Assembly: GCF_023242475.1 (NCBI RefSeq) | Contig: NZ_JALJFG010000001.1 | Coordinates: forward strand, 186,001 to 250,000 | Length of the DNA: 64,000 nucleotides | Reading direction: 5' to 3' | From: Pseudomonas sp. MWU15-20650 | GTDB taxonomy: Bacteria; Pseudomonadota; Gammaproteobacteria; Pseudomonadales; Pseudomonadaceae | Made by a program: the position numbers and the translations under genes | Part shown: positions 16,464 through 24,896 of the stretch, piece after piece | Layout: every line of letters starts with the position of its first letter | How positions within the stretch are numbered: position 1 is the stretch's first letter | Notes under the pieces: model-generated | Seen by the model: only the letters and a program-made list of their open reading frames with translations | Database searches by the model: none | Told to the model about the DNA's origin: nothing

Positions 16464-17024
16464 TCAGAACTCGTTTTGCAGGGCTTTGTAACCGCGCACC
16501 AGGTCGACGTTGGTGCGTGCCACGTCTTCGGAAAACTCCGAGGCGCTGACGCTCACCGGTGGGAATTGCGACAAGTCGGTGTTGGGCCCGATGCGGGTAG
16601 TGGAGGGCACGTAGAACGCGGCAGGCAGGTCACGGCCGTCGACTACCGAGTTGTGGCGCACCACGCAGCCATCGCCGACGGCGCAGTTGAACAGCACGCT
16701 GTTGAAACCGATGAACACTCGGTCGCCGACGGTGCAGGGGCCGTGGACGATGGAGCGGTGGGCGATGGAGGTGAATTGACCAATGGTCACCGCTGCGCCG
16801 GATTTGGAGTGGATGACCACGCCATCCTGGATATTGGAGTTGGCGCCGATGGTGATCGGGTCCATGTCTCCGGTGGCATCGACTTCGTCAGCGCGTATCA
16901 CGGCGTAGGGGCCGACGAACACGTTTTCGCCGATGATGACCTTGCCGCAGATGATGGCAGTCTTGTCGACGTAGGCTGATTCGGCAATCACCGGCAGGTC
17001 GCCGGAGGGGTTCTTGCGGATCAT
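16464..17024 (-). CDS. Gamma-carbonic-anhydrase-like left-handed beta-helix protein
   Basis: 186 residues with hexapeptide repeats throughout ([48 protein letters not shown]). The histidine positions typical of the gamma class appear in VVIHSK and [10 protein letters not shown]. Members interconvert CO2 and bicarbonate as trimers and can use Fe or Co instead of Zn, which would suit a zinc-sparing role. The ATG overlaps the stop of hisI by ATGA, so translation is coupled. It could instead be a ferripyochelin-binding-type protein of unknown activity; catalysis is not proven by sequence. Confidence 0.82.
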   Translation of the reverse strand: MIRKNPSGDLPVIAESAYVDKTAIICGKVIIGENVFVGPYAVIRADEVDATGDMDPITIGANSNIQDGVVIHSKSGAAVTIGQFTSIAHRSIVHGPCTVGDRVFIGFNSVLFNCAVGDGCVVRHNSVVDGRDLPAAFYVPSTTRIGPNTDLSQFPPVSVSASEFSEDVARTNVDLVRGYKALQNEF

Positions 17025-17434
17025 GCAATGGGCTCCGTCATGATGTGAACGTCATCGCCGTCGATGGCGTTGTAGAAGCAGGTGGGACGGCCGGTGTGGC
17101 AAGCCGGGCCTTGCTGCTCGACGATCAGCAGCACTGCGTCGCCGTCGCAGTCCAGGCGTGCCTCGATCAACCGTTGCCGGTGGCCGGAGCTTTCGCCTTT
17201 GCGCCATAGCTGCTGGCGCGAGCGCGACCAGTAGCAGACTTGCCCTGAGGCCAGGGTTTCGGTGAGCGCCTGGCGATTCATCCAGGCCAGCATCAACACT
17301 TCGCCACTGCGGTGTTGTTGGGCGATGGCGGCAATCAGGCCAGCGCTGTTCCAGGGCAGGGCGTCGAGTACCTGGCCGACAGGGAAACGGCTGCCAATGG
17401 CAGCCCCTTCCAGATCGAGCATGCTCAAGGTCAT
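17021..17434 (-). CDS. hisI: Phosphoribosyl-AMP cyclohydrolase paralogue
   Basis: 137 residues from the ATG at 17434, which overlaps the stop of the metal-binding-protein gene. HisI opens the adenine ring of phosphoribosyl-AMP in histidine synthesis. The signature is clear: [13 protein letters not shown], then [19 protein letters not shown], the acidic metal site DCDGDAVLL and the cysteines [10 protein letters not shown]. The usual Pseudomonas hisI lies beside hisE, not here, so this is a second copy placed in the zinc-starvation operon. It may keep histidine synthesis running when zinc is scarce (inference). Confidence 0.88.
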   Translation of the reverse strand: MTLSMLDLEGAAIGSRFPVGQVLDALPWNSAGLIAAIAQQHRSGEVLMLAWMNRQALTETLASGQVCYWSRSRQQLWRKGESSGHRQRLIEARLDCDGDAVLLIVEQQGPACHTGRPTCFYNAIDGDDVHIMTEPIA

Positions 17435-18309
17435 GGCTTGCTCAGCGCTGCGCACAAGGTGTTGAGGTTGTATTCGAACAGGCCAATGAAAGTGCTGGCT
17501 GGGCCTTCGGCGGCGAGTGCATCGGAGTACAGCGTGCCACCAATCTGCGCGCCGCTTTCGTCAGCAATCTGCTTGAGCAGGCGTGAGTCCTTGATGTTTT
17601 CCATGAACACGGCTTTGACTTTGTCCTTGCGAATCTGAGTGATCAGCGCGGCGACTTCGGCGGCCGACGGTTCACGTTCGGTGGACAAACCCTGCGGTGC
17701 GAGGAACTGGATGCCGTAGGCTTGGCCCAGATAACCAAAGGCATCATGGGAGGTGACGATGCGACGGTTGCCGGGTGGCAATGCACCGAACTGGGTCTTG
17801 GCCTCGGCCAGCAGGCGGTAGATTTCTTGCAGGTAGGCTTGGCTGTTGTGCAGGTAGTCGGTCTTGTTGGCCGGGTCGGCGGCGACGAGTGCCTTGGTGA
17901 TGTTGTTCACATAGATTTCGGCGTTGGCCAGGTTATGCCAGGCGTGGGGGTCGGGGATGGTTTCGCCGTCCTCTTGCATGGTGTGGGAGATCACGCCTTT
18001 ACTGGCGGTGACCACAGTCGCCTTGGTCTCGGTACTCGTCACCAGGCGATCCAGCCACGGCTCGAAACCGAGCCCATTCTTGATGATGACCTTGGCCTTG
18101 AGCAGCGCCTTGGCGTCGTCCGGCGAGGGCTCGTAGGTATGCGCATCGGCGTCGGGGCCGACCATGTTGCTGATCTGGATGTGGTCACCACCGATCTGTT
18201 GGGTGATGTCATCGAGGATACTGAAGCTGGTCACGACTTGGAGTTTGTCGGCGGCCTGAGCCATCGACAATGGCAGCAGAAGGCTGAACAGCACGAGTAG
18301 AGCGCGCAT
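17431..18309 (-). CDS. Metal ABC transporter substrate-binding protein (ZnuA/TroA family)
   Basis: 292 residues from the ATG at 18309, which has GAGGT upstream; longer frames to 18480 run into the permease gene. Signal peptide of 22 residues ending MAQAA. Candidate metal ligands of the cluster A-I family are visible: [37 protein letters not shown] and TLYSDAL. There is no long His-rich loop as in classical ZnuA, so manganese cannot be excluded. The gene follows the permease by 11 bases in a Zur-box operon, which favours zinc. Confidence 0.87.
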   Translation of the reverse strand: MRALLVLFSLLLPLSMAQAADKLQVVTSFSILDDITQQIGGDHIQISNMVGPDADAHTYEPSPDDAKALLKAKVIIKNGLGFEPWLDRLVTSTETKATVVTASKGVISHTMQEDGETIPDPHAWHNLANAEIYVNNITKALVAADPANKTDYLHNSQAYLQEIYRLLAEAKTQFGALPPGNRRIVTSHDAFGYLGQAYGIQFLAPQGLSTEREPSAAEVAALITQIRKDKVKAVFMENIKDSRLLKQIADESGAQIGGTLYSDALAAEGPASTFIGLFEYNLNTLCAALSKP

Positions 18310-18320
18310 CGGGAAACACC

Positions 18321-19187
18321 TCATTGGGATGTAAGCAAAGGCCGGCGGCGCAACAAACCGTGCACCGGACCGAAGACCACGGACAGCAGATACCCACCGC
18401 CAGCCACCAGCACGATTGCCGGGCCGCTGGGCAGCGAGTAGTAGAACGACAGCAATAAACCGAACCACACCGACAGGCATCCCAGCACCGCCGATACCGC
18501 GATCAACACCGGCAGGCGCCGGCTCCAGAAGCGTGAAGCGATAGCCGGCAACATCATCAAACCCACGACCATCAATGCGCCGATGGCCTGGAAACCGATC
18601 ACTAGGTTCAGCACCACCAAGGTCAGGAACAGCCCGTGGGCCAGTGGGCCCAGGCGGCTGACGGTTTGCAGGAACAGCGGGTCGAGGGTGTCCAGCAGCA
18701 GCGGTTTGTAGATCAGTGCCATGGCGAACAGGCTGAACCCGCAGACCCAGAGCATGCCGGTCAGCGTGGTTTCATCCACGGCCAGGGCCGAGCCGAACAG
18801 CAGGTGCAGGAGGTCCAGACGCTTGCCGGCGATGCCCAGGATCAGCACACCTGCGGCCAGAGAGATCGGGTAGATGGCGGCGAGGCTGGCGTCTTCGCGC
18901 AGGCCGGTGCGGCGGGTGATCCACGCGGACAAGCCGGCCATGCTCAGGCCGGCACCGAGGCCGCCGATGGTCAACGCCGGCAGGCTGAGCCCGGCGAACC
19001 AGAAGCCGAGTGCAGCGCCAGGCAAGATGCCGTGGGCCACGGCGTCACCGATCAGGCTCATGCGCCGCAGGATCAAAAACACTCCCAGTGGCGCCGTGCT
19101 GCAGGCGAGCACCATCCCGCCGATCAGTGCGCGGCGCATAAAGACAAAGTCGAGGAATGGCATCCACAGGTGGGTAGCGAAGTGCAT
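18321..19187 (-). CDS. Metal ABC transporter permease (ZnuB/TroC family)
   Basis: 288 residues, ATG at 19187 overlapping the ATPase stop by one base. Eight or so hydrophobic helices are seen, beginning with the family segment MRRALIGGMVLACSTAPLGV and including LRRMSLIGDAVAHGILPG, the conserved loop that contacts the ATPase, and GFQAIGALMVVGLMMLPA. It forms the membrane channel of a metal uptake system with its two neighbours. Regulation follows the Zur box at 20781. Nothing is unusual. Confidence 0.9.
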   Translation of the reverse strand: MHFATHLWMPFLDFVFMRRALIGGMVLACSTAPLGVFLILRRMSLIGDAVAHGILPGAALGFWFAGLSLPALTIGGLGAGLSMAGLSAWITRRTGLREDASLAAIYPISLAAGVLILGIAGKRLDLLHLLFGSALAVDETTLTGMLWVCGFSLFAMALIYKPLLLDTLDPLFLQTVSRLGPLAHGLFLTLVVLNLVIGFQAIGALMVVGLMMLPAIASRFWSRRLPVLIAVSAVLGCLSVWFGLLLSFYYSLPSGPAIVLVAGGGYLLSVVFGPVHGLLRRRPLLTSQ

Positions 19188-19855
19188 CAAGCCACCTGCA
19201 TCTGGAGTTGTGGACGGATCAGTTCTTTACTCGGGCCGAACGCGCAGCCAGTGCTTTTGATTTGCACCACTTGCTGGGTGTGCTGGCGCACAGACGCCAA
19301 GTCATGGCAGACAACGATCAGCGTGCGACCTTCGTCATGCCAGGCGTGGATGTGTTTCCAGCACAGCGCCTGGCCGTCTTCGTCGAGGGCGGCGTGAGGC
19401 TCATCGAGCAACAACACCGGCGCTTCGGCCAGGCTCATGCGCGCGAGCAGGGCACGTTGCAGTTCGCCACCCGACAACGCGATTAACGGTCGGTGTTCCA
19501 AGCCACTGAGGCACCAGTCGTCCAATACGGTTTGCAGGCGCTCGTTGCGTTGTTGTGGGGTGAGCTGGGTGCCCCAGAAGCCGGCGGCAACCAACTCTTG
19601 CAGGCTGATCGGGAACTGGCGATCCAGGTGCTGCTGCTGAGGAAGGAACGACAAGCCGCCACGGCGTGGAACATCCACGCTGACTTTGCCCGCGAGTGGC
19701 TTTTGCAAGCCGGCGATGACTTTGAGCAGGCTGCTCTTGCCTGTGCCGTTGGCGCCGATGATGCCGGTGAGGCTGCCTTTTTCCAGCTTCAAATCCACTG
19801 CTGGAGTCAGCGGTTGCCCGGGGGCGCCCCAGCGTAATGCGGTACAGGTGATCAT
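19187..19855 (-). CDS. Metal ABC transporter ATP-binding protein
   Basis: 222 residues. Walker A GANGTGKSSLL (about 34-44), Q-loop FLPQQQHLDR, signature LSGGELQRALLAR (about 126-138) and Walker B APVLLLDEPHAALDE are all intact. It powers the adjacent permease. The start at 19855 overlaps the stop of folE2 by ATGA, so the order folE2 - ATPase - permease - binding protein is tightly coupled. Signature and length are normal for ZnuC-type proteins; a ZnuC C-terminal extension is absent. Confidence 0.9.
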   Translation of the reverse strand: MITCTALRWGAPGQPLTPAVDLKLEKGSLTGIIGANGTGKSSLLKVIAGLQKPLAGKVSVDVPRRGGLSFLPQQQHLDRQFPISLQELVAAGFWGTQLTPQQRNERLQTVLDDWCLSGLEHRPLIALSGGELQRALLARMSLAEAPVLLLDEPHAALDEDGQALCWKHIHAWHDEGRTLIVVCHDLASVRQHTQQVVQIKSTGCAFGPSKELIRPQLQMQVA

Positions 19856-20748
19856 TCAGAGTGTCTCGTCCAGCGGCTTTCAGCCACGGCATCGTGCGCG
19901 TGCAGGCTTTCGGCGTGGATCACTTTCAGGTGGAAGGCTTTGACGGCATCCGAGCGTTTCAAGGCGAGGTTCAGGCGGCGGGCGGCGTCTTCGCAGAACA
20001 TCAGGTTCTGCCCATTGGCCAGGGCGAAGGCTTGTTCGTCCGCACGTTTCACAGCGGTTTGCACGGCGGTACCGAGGGCGGCTTCGACGTTGTTGATCAA
20101 GTCGGTCAGCGGTAAGGCTGGGTAGTGTTCGGTCAGTTGGATGGAAAGCTGCGCGCTGCTGCGCTGGCTATGTGGAGTGGCGACAATGCCGTTGGCGCTG
20201 CCGAGCCAGGTCAAAACGTCCTCATGCTGCAAGGGTGTATTGCCGAAGTCGTCGAGAAATTGTTGTTGAATCAACTGCCTGGCGAGGGCGGCAGAGCACG
20301 GGCAGGTGGAGGAATAAGTAACGTCAATTTTTAGTTCCACGTGGAACATCTGATTTTCCAGGCGTGCTTCGATGCTCACCGGGTAGCCTTTCCAGCCGGC
20401 TAATGGACTGACCAACGCCGGTCGTTTGAGCAGCAGATCAGTGTGAATACGCAAGTAGGCATTCTTAGATAATCCTTCATGACTCTCGAGAAAGCGTTGC
20501 AGTAAATTACGCAGAAGTGCAGGTGTAAGAAGCTGCTGGTCGAGCATTTCCAGAGCCAGGTACAAGCGTGACATATGAATGCCACGGGCCGTGCCATCGT
20601 CCAGGCTCACGCCAGCATCGGCGGTGGCGGCCAGGCGCTGACCGTCGATCATGATAGGCAGGGCGATGCCGCACATGCCTACCCAGTCGAGTGGCAAGGC
20701 TTGGCGTGAAGCCTGCGCGGCGATGTCCGGCAGAGTCAGCGCATTCAT
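19852..20748 (-). CDS. folE2: GTP cyclohydrolase type IB
   Basis: 298 residues from the ATG at 20748; another ATG four codons upstream (20760) is possible. It makes dihydroneopterin triphosphate from GTP for folate synthesis, and unlike FolE it does not need zinc. The conserved SSTCPCSAALARQL carries the essential cysteine. The FolE2 features KNAYLRIHTDLLL and TPHSQRSSAQLS are present. First gene of the minus-strand Zur operon, 33 bases from the box. This is the classical zinc-sparing replacement of FolE. Confidence 0.93.
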   Translation of the reverse strand: MNALTLPDIAAQASRQALPLDWVGMCGIALPIMIDGQRLAATADAGVSLDDGTARGIHMSRLYLALEMLDQQLLTPALLRNLLQRFLESHEGLSKNAYLRIHTDLLLKRPALVSPLAGWKGYPVSIEARLENQMFHVELKIDVTYSSTCPCSAALARQLIQQQFLDDFGNTPLQHEDVLTWLGSANGIVATPHSQRSSAQLSIQLTEHYPALPLTDLINNVEAALGTAVQTAVKRADEQAFALANGQNLMFCEDAARRLNLALKRSDAVKAFHLKVIHAESLHAHDAVAESRWTRHSE

Positions 20749-20780
20749 GGGCAGGTCCATCGTTGGAAATAAAAAGACAT

Positions 20781-20793
20781 GTTATATTATAAC
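20781..20793. promoter_or_regulatory. Zur box between folE2 and the amidase gene
   Basis: GTTATATTATAAC is a perfect palindrome about a central base, matching the Pseudomonas Zur consensus (GTTATAnTATAAC). It lies 32 bases before folE2 (minus) and 83 before the amidase start (plus), so one site can repress both directions when zinc is plentiful. Confidence 0.9.
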
Positions 20794-20876
20794 TATTGAG
20801 TCGACGATGATTTTTCTGCTCCAGCCTTTCTTCAGTCATGTCGAGCAGGGACGCTCCTTTATTTGCGGTATATGTC

Positions 20877-22088
20877 ATGCACAGACGTCAGCTTCTCAAC
20901 CTTCTGCTGTTCAGCCCCTTGTTCACCCTACCGTTGGGGGCCCACGCCACGCAGATTCGTAATGCCCGCCTGTGGCGCTCGGACGATAAGTTGCGACTGG
21001 TGTTCGACCTCAGCGGCCCAGTGCAATACAAAACCTTTTCCCTGACCTCACCTGAACGCGTGATCATTGACCTCAGTGGCGCCGGGCTCAGTGGCGACTT
21101 TTCCCAGCTTGTGCTGAAGGGCAGTGGGATTACCTCGATTCGCTCGGGGCATTTCGGCAAGAGCGACACCCGAATCGTGCTGGACCTGAGCGCGCCCATG
21201 CAGCTCAACAGCTTTTTATTGCCACCCCAGGCTGGTCAGGGCCATCGCCTGGTGCTGGACCTGACCAGTGCTACACACGCACCTCGTGTAATCGCCGCTC
21301 AAGCAGCGCCATTGGCAGTTCCGGTGGACAAGGCGCATCCCAAGCGCGACATCATCGTGGTCGTCGACCCCGGCCACGGCGGTAAAGATCCAGGCGCCAT
21401 CGGCTCCAAGGGGCAGCGCGAAAAAGACGTGGTGCTGTCGATTGCCCAGTTGCTGGCCAAACGCTTGAAGCGTGAAAAGGGCTTTGACGTAAAGCTGGTG
21501 CGTAACGACGACTTCTTCGTGCCTTTGCGCAAACGCGTGGACATTGCCCGTCAGCACAAGGCCGACATGTTCATCTCGGTGCATGCCGACGCCGCGCCAC
21601 GGCTCACCGCATCAGGGGCCTCGGTGTATGCGCTGTCTGAAGGCGGCGCAACTTCCGCCACTGCGCGCTTCATGGCGCAGCGCGAAAACGGCGCGGACCT
21701 GCTGGGCGCCACCACGCTGCTCAATCTCAAGGACAAGGACCCCATGTTGGCTGGGGTGATTCTCGACATGTCGATGAACGCGACCATCGCCTCCAGCTTG
21801 CAACTGGGCAGCTCGGTGTTAGGCAGCCTGCAAAGCATCACCAGCCTGCATCAGAAGCGAGTGGAGCAGGCCGGTTTTGCGGTGCTCAAATCTCCGGACG
21901 TACCGTCGATCCTGGTGGAAACCGGGTTTATCTCCAATACCCGAGACGCCCAGCGATTGGTGACTGCGCGTCATCAACAGGCGGTGGCGGATGGTCTTTT
22001 CGACGGGCTGAAAAATTACTTCCAGAAGAATCCGCCGATGAACAGTTACATGGCGTGGGTCCAGGAACAGAAGAACAGCCAGGTCTAA
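20877..22088 (+). CDS. N-acetylmuramoyl-L-alanine amidase (AmiC type), Zur-linked paralogue
   Basis: 403 residues from the ATG at 20877 (an alternative ATG lies at 20838). The N-terminus MHRRQLLNLLLFSPLF has twin arginines before a hydrophobic core ending at GAHA, a plausible Tat signal as in E. coli AmiA and AmiC. An AMIN domain (about 28-135) for septal targeting precedes an Amidase_3 domain (about 170-390) with the zinc ligands in VVDPGHGGKDPGA and FISVHADAA and the late acid in SILVETGFIS. It cleaves peptide stems from glycan strands during cell separation. Divergent from folE2 across a Zur box, as in the P. aeruginosa equivalent. Confidence 0.9.
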   Translation: MHRRQLLNLLLFSPLFTLPLGAHATQIRNARLWRSDDKLRLVFDLSGPVQYKTFSLTSPERVIIDLSGAGLSGDFSQLVLKGSGITSIRSGHFGKSDTRIVLDLSAPMQLNSFLLPPQAGQGHRLVLDLTSATHAPRVIAAQAAPLAVPVDKAHPKRDIIVVVDPGHGGKDPGAIGSKGQREKDVVLSIAQLLAKRLKREKGFDVKLVRNDDFFVPLRKRVDIARQHKADMFISVHADAAPRLTASGASVYALSEGGATSATARFMAQRENGADLLGATTLLNLKDKDPMLAGVILDMSMNATIASSLQLGSSVLGSLQSITSLHQKRVEQAGFAVLKSPDVPSILVETGFISNTRDAQRLVTARHQQAVADGLFDGLKNYFQKNPPMNSYMAWVQEQKNSQV

Positions 22089-22453
22089 CAGCCGGTTATA
22101 CGGCTGCACGTGAACTTGGCGCTGGCCCCGCCTGAGCTGGAAAACCGGTTGAGGGTGGTCCAGCCTACGCGCCGCGTATAGCCGACCCACGCCTCACCAT
22201 CCGATGCCAACCCGGTAAAGAACGTCAGTTGCCCATAGCGGCTGTTGGTCTGTGCCCAATAGCGTTTGCCGTTCACCTCGAAACCTCGCAAATACGTGGT
22301 GCTGCCGACGGTCGCCACGCTATAGGCGTTCCCCAGCGGATCCACACAGGCCAACAGGTTGGCGCTGCGCGTGCAGTTGGCCAGCAGGCTGGGAGTCTGG
22401 GCGCAGGCGGGGCCTGCCGCTGCCAAAAACAGGGCGCACAACAGATATTTCAT
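22085..22453 (-). CDS. Small secreted protein of unknown function in the Zur island
   Basis: 122 residues from the ATG at 22453. The first 19 form a signal peptide (MKYLLCALFLAAAGPACAQ). The mature part has four cysteines (LANCTRS, LLACVDPLG, KFTCSRIT and a terminal GC) and aromatic, beta-rich sequence; I do not recognise a named domain. An unnamed gene occupies the same place in the P. aeruginosa cluster. The second Zur box lies 79 bases upstream, so zinc-dependent expression is likely. The stop overlaps that of the amidase gene by four bases. Confidence 0.7.
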   Translation of the reverse strand: MKYLLCALFLAAAGPACAQTPSLLANCTRSANLLACVDPLGNAYSVATVGSTTYLRGFEVNGKRYWAQTNSRYGQLTFFTGLASDGEAWVGYTRRVGWTTLNRFSSSGGASAKFTCSRITGC

Positions 22454-22532
22454 CGGGTTTCTCGGGGTTGGGAGGCGAGCAAGCATTGCGCCCTTCGTCG
22501 CGACGAGCAAGGGGGATTGGCTTATTTGTATT

Positions 22533-22545
22533 GTTATACTATAAC
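22533..22545. promoter_or_regulatory. Zur box upstream of dksA2
   Basis: GTTATACTATAAC, with TT before and ATT after, is the second Zur-type palindrome of the island, 34 bases before the dksA2 ATG and 79 before the divergent small-protein gene. The only difference from the first box is the central base. Confidence 0.9.
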
Positions 22546-22579
22546 ATTGATGCACAGCCTGACCCGTGAACCGTTTCCC

Positions 22580-22984
22580 ATGACTGAACAAGAACTCCTG
22601 GCCCAACCACCCGCCGACTACATGAACGAAGCCCAGCAGGGCTTCTTCCGCGCGCTGCTGCTGAGTCAGCGTTATGAACTGCAAGCGCGCATCGAAGCCG
22701 AGTTCCTGGTGCTGCGCGAGCAGGAAATCAACAGCGACCCGGCAGACATCGGCAGTGCCGAAGAACAGCGCCAATGGCAACTGCGCCTGCTGGAGCGGGA
22801 AAAGAAGCTGTTGGACAAGATTGACGACGCGCTTGAACTGCTGGCCCACGGCGAATACGGCTGGTGCCGTGAAACCGGTGAGGCTATTGGCCTACAACGC
22901 CTGCTGCTGCGTCCTACCGCCACCCTGTGTATCGAAGCCAAAGAACGCGAAGAGCTGCGCGAACGCCATAAACGGGCAGTTTGA
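22580..22984 (+). CDS. dksA2: DksA2, zinc-independent DksA paralogue
   Basis: 134 residues from the ATG at 22580; an in-frame ATG at 22550 directly abuts the Zur box. DksA binds the RNA polymerase secondary channel and, with ppGpp, adjusts rRNA and amino-acid promoters. Here the zinc-finger positions read WCRETGE and LCIEAKE: one cysteine of each CxxC pair is replaced (Thr and Ala). This is the pattern known for P. aeruginosa DksA2, which works without zinc. The coiled-coil tip region (about 65-80) is present. First gene of the second Zur unit; zigA follows after 27 bases. Confidence 0.93.
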   Translation: MTEQELLAQPPADYMNEAQQGFFRALLLSQRYELQARIEAEFLVLREQEINSDPADIGSAEEQRQWQLRLLEREKKLLDKIDDALELLAHGEYGWCRETGEAIGLQRLLLRPTATLCIEAKEREELRERHKRAV

Positions 22985-23011
22985 CCGGCCAACCCTGATG
23001 AGGAATACCTG

Positions 23012-24220
23012 ATGCCCAATCGTCTCCCCGTGACCGTGTTGTCCGGCTTTCTCGGCGCCGGTAAAAGTACGCTGCTCAACTACGTCCTGCGCAACCGCGA
23101 CAACCTGCGGGTCGCCGTGATCGTCAACGACATGAGTGAAATCAATATCGACGGCAGCGAGGTACAGCGTGACGTCACGCTCAATCGCTCCGAAGAAAAA
23201 CTGGTGGAAATGAGCAACGGCTGCATTTGCTGCACCTTGCGTGAAGACTTGCTTGAGGAAGTCGGAAAACTCGCCAAAGAGGGACGGTTCGATTACCTGC
23301 TGATCGAATCCACCGGTATTTCAGAACCCTTGCCCGTGGCCGAAACCTTCACCTTCCGCGATGAAAACGAGCAGAGCCTGGCTGATATCGCGCGCCTGGA
23401 CACCATGGTCACCGTGGTCGATGGCATGAACTTTCTGCTCGACTACCAGGCTGCTGAAAGCCTGGCCACACGCGGGGAAACCCTGGGGGAAGAGGATGAG
23501 CGCTCGATTACCGACCTGTTGATTGAGCAGATTGAATTCGCCGACGTCATCCTGATCAGCAAGATCGACTTGATCAGCAGTCGCGAGCGCGAAGAATTGA
23601 CGGCGATCCTGGAGCGCCTCAACGCTCAGGCGCAAATCATCCCGATGGTCATGGGTGAAGTACCGCTGAACAAGATCCTCAACACCGGCCGCTTCGATTT
23701 TGAGCGCGCCGCCCAAGCACCGGGATGGCTGCAGGAGTTGCGCGGTAAGCATGTGCCGGAAACGCAAGAGTACGGCATCGCTTCCACCGCTTACCGTGCG
23801 CGTCGCCCATTCCACCCACAGCGCTTTTTTGATTTTATCGACCGCCCGTGGGTGAACGGCAAGCTGCTGCGTTCCAAGGGCTTTTTCTGGTTGGCCAGCA
23901 AACCCCAGGACGCTGGCAGTTGGTCCCAGGCCGGTGGCTTGATGCGCCATGGTTTCGCCGGACGTTGGTGGCGCTTTGTACCGAAAAGCCAATGGCCTCA
24001 GGACGAAGAGAGCGTTGCAGCGATCATGGGCAACTGGCAACTGAGCACCGGTGACTGCCGCCAGGAATTGGTGTTCATTGGCCAAAACATCGACTTCTCG
24101 CAGATGCGTGCCGAGCTCGACGCGTGCTTGCTGACCGATGAAGAAATGGCTCTTGGCGTCGAAGGTTGGCGCTTGCTGGCCGACCCTTTCGGCCCTTGGC
24201 ATGAGGAGGCAGCGGCTTGA
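23012..24220 (+). CDS. zigA: Zinc metallochaperone GTPase, COG0523/CobW family
   Basis: 402 residues with GAGGA before the ATG. Walker [12 protein letters not shown] (about 9-19), the metal-binding motif [11 protein letters not shown] (about 69-79, CxCC), ESTGISEP switch region and base-recognition SKIDL are all intact; a CobW C-terminal domain follows. COG0523 proteins deliver metals to client enzymes using GTP. Position directly behind dksA2 and a Zur box identifies it as the zinc-starvation member. The stop overlaps the next start (TGATG). Confidence 0.9.
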   Translation: MPNRLPVTVLSGFLGAGKSTLLNYVLRNRDNLRVAVIVNDMSEINIDGSEVQRDVTLNRSEEKLVEMSNGCICCTLREDLLEEVGKLAKEGRFDYLLIESTGISEPLPVAETFTFRDENEQSLADIARLDTMVTVVDGMNFLLDYQAAESLATRGETLGEEDERSITDLLIEQIEFADVILISKIDLISSREREELTAILERLNAQAQIIPMVMGEVPLNKILNTGRFDFERAAQAPGWLQELRGKHVPETQEYGIASTAYRARRPFHPQRFFDFIDRPWVNGKLLRSKGFFWLASKPQDAGSWSQAGGLMRHGFAGRWWRFVPKSQWPQDEESVAAIMGNWQLSTGDCRQELVFIGQNIDFSQMRAELDACLLTDEEMALGVEGWRLLADPFGPWHEEAAA

Positions 24221-24864
24221 TGCTGGCCCCGGTTATCCCGCTGCGCCCCGTGATCCGCCAGACTCGTGGTGAAACCCCGCTGGCGTTGTCCGACATCCTC
24301 GAAGATGGTGTCAACCTGGCGCTGTGGCAACGGCAATTGCCCCTGCACATCGCCGAATTCGGCGCTTTGCTGGTGGCACTCAATGAGCCGTTGGCCGAAT
24401 CATTGGTCATCGAACTGAACAGCGAAGATGCTGAGCCGAACTTGCAGGGCTTGGCAGCCAGTTGCCGCGATCTTGAAGGTTATGAAGGCTTTATCGCCGA
24501 TGTTTCGTGGCTGGTCAGCGCTTTCGCCTGCCTGCTCGGCGCCAAGCGTGTTGGCGTGCGTTTGCGGCTGTTGGACAAGGCCATGTGCCCGCGTTTTCAC
24601 GTCGACCATGTGCCGGTTCGGCTGATCACCACCTACGCGGGTATCGGTAGCCAGTGGCTACGCGAAGGCGTGATGGACCGCCGCAAACTAAGCCAGCCTG
24701 CGGCGGAACCCACCGAGCGTATCGAGCAAATCCACTGTGGTGAAGTGGCCTTGCTCAAGGGCACGAAATGGCATGGCAACGAAGGACATGGCTTGATTCA
24801 CCGCTCGCCAGCACTCAAGGCCGATGAACGGCGGTTGATCCTGACACTGGATTGGCTGGCATAA
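24220..24864 (+). CDS. DUF1826 family protein of the Zur operon
   Basis: 214 residues from the ATG at 24220, which overlaps the zigA stop by one base. DUF1826 proteins accompany Zur-controlled GTPases in many gammaproteobacteria; their activity is unknown. Possible metal ligands are the CPRFHVDHVPVR stretch and HCGEVALLKGTKWHGNEGHG-type segment near residues 170-190, which holds three histidines and a cysteine. The HxD...H arrangement recalls Fe/2OG oxygenases, but that is a guess. Coupling to zigA suggests a joint role. Confidence 0.82.
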   Translation: MLAPVIPLRPVIRQTRGETPLALSDILEDGVNLALWQRQLPLHIAEFGALLVALNEPLAESLVIELNSEDAEPNLQGLAASCRDLEGYEGFIADVSWLVSAFACLLGAKRVGVRLRLLDKAMCPRFHVDHVPVRLITTYAGIGSQWLREGVMDRRKLSQPAAEPTERIEQIHCGEVALLKGTKWHGNEGHGLIHRSPALKADERRLILTLDWLA

Positions 24865-24896
24865 CCGGGTAGGATCAAGCTCTCTACACGGCCTGA

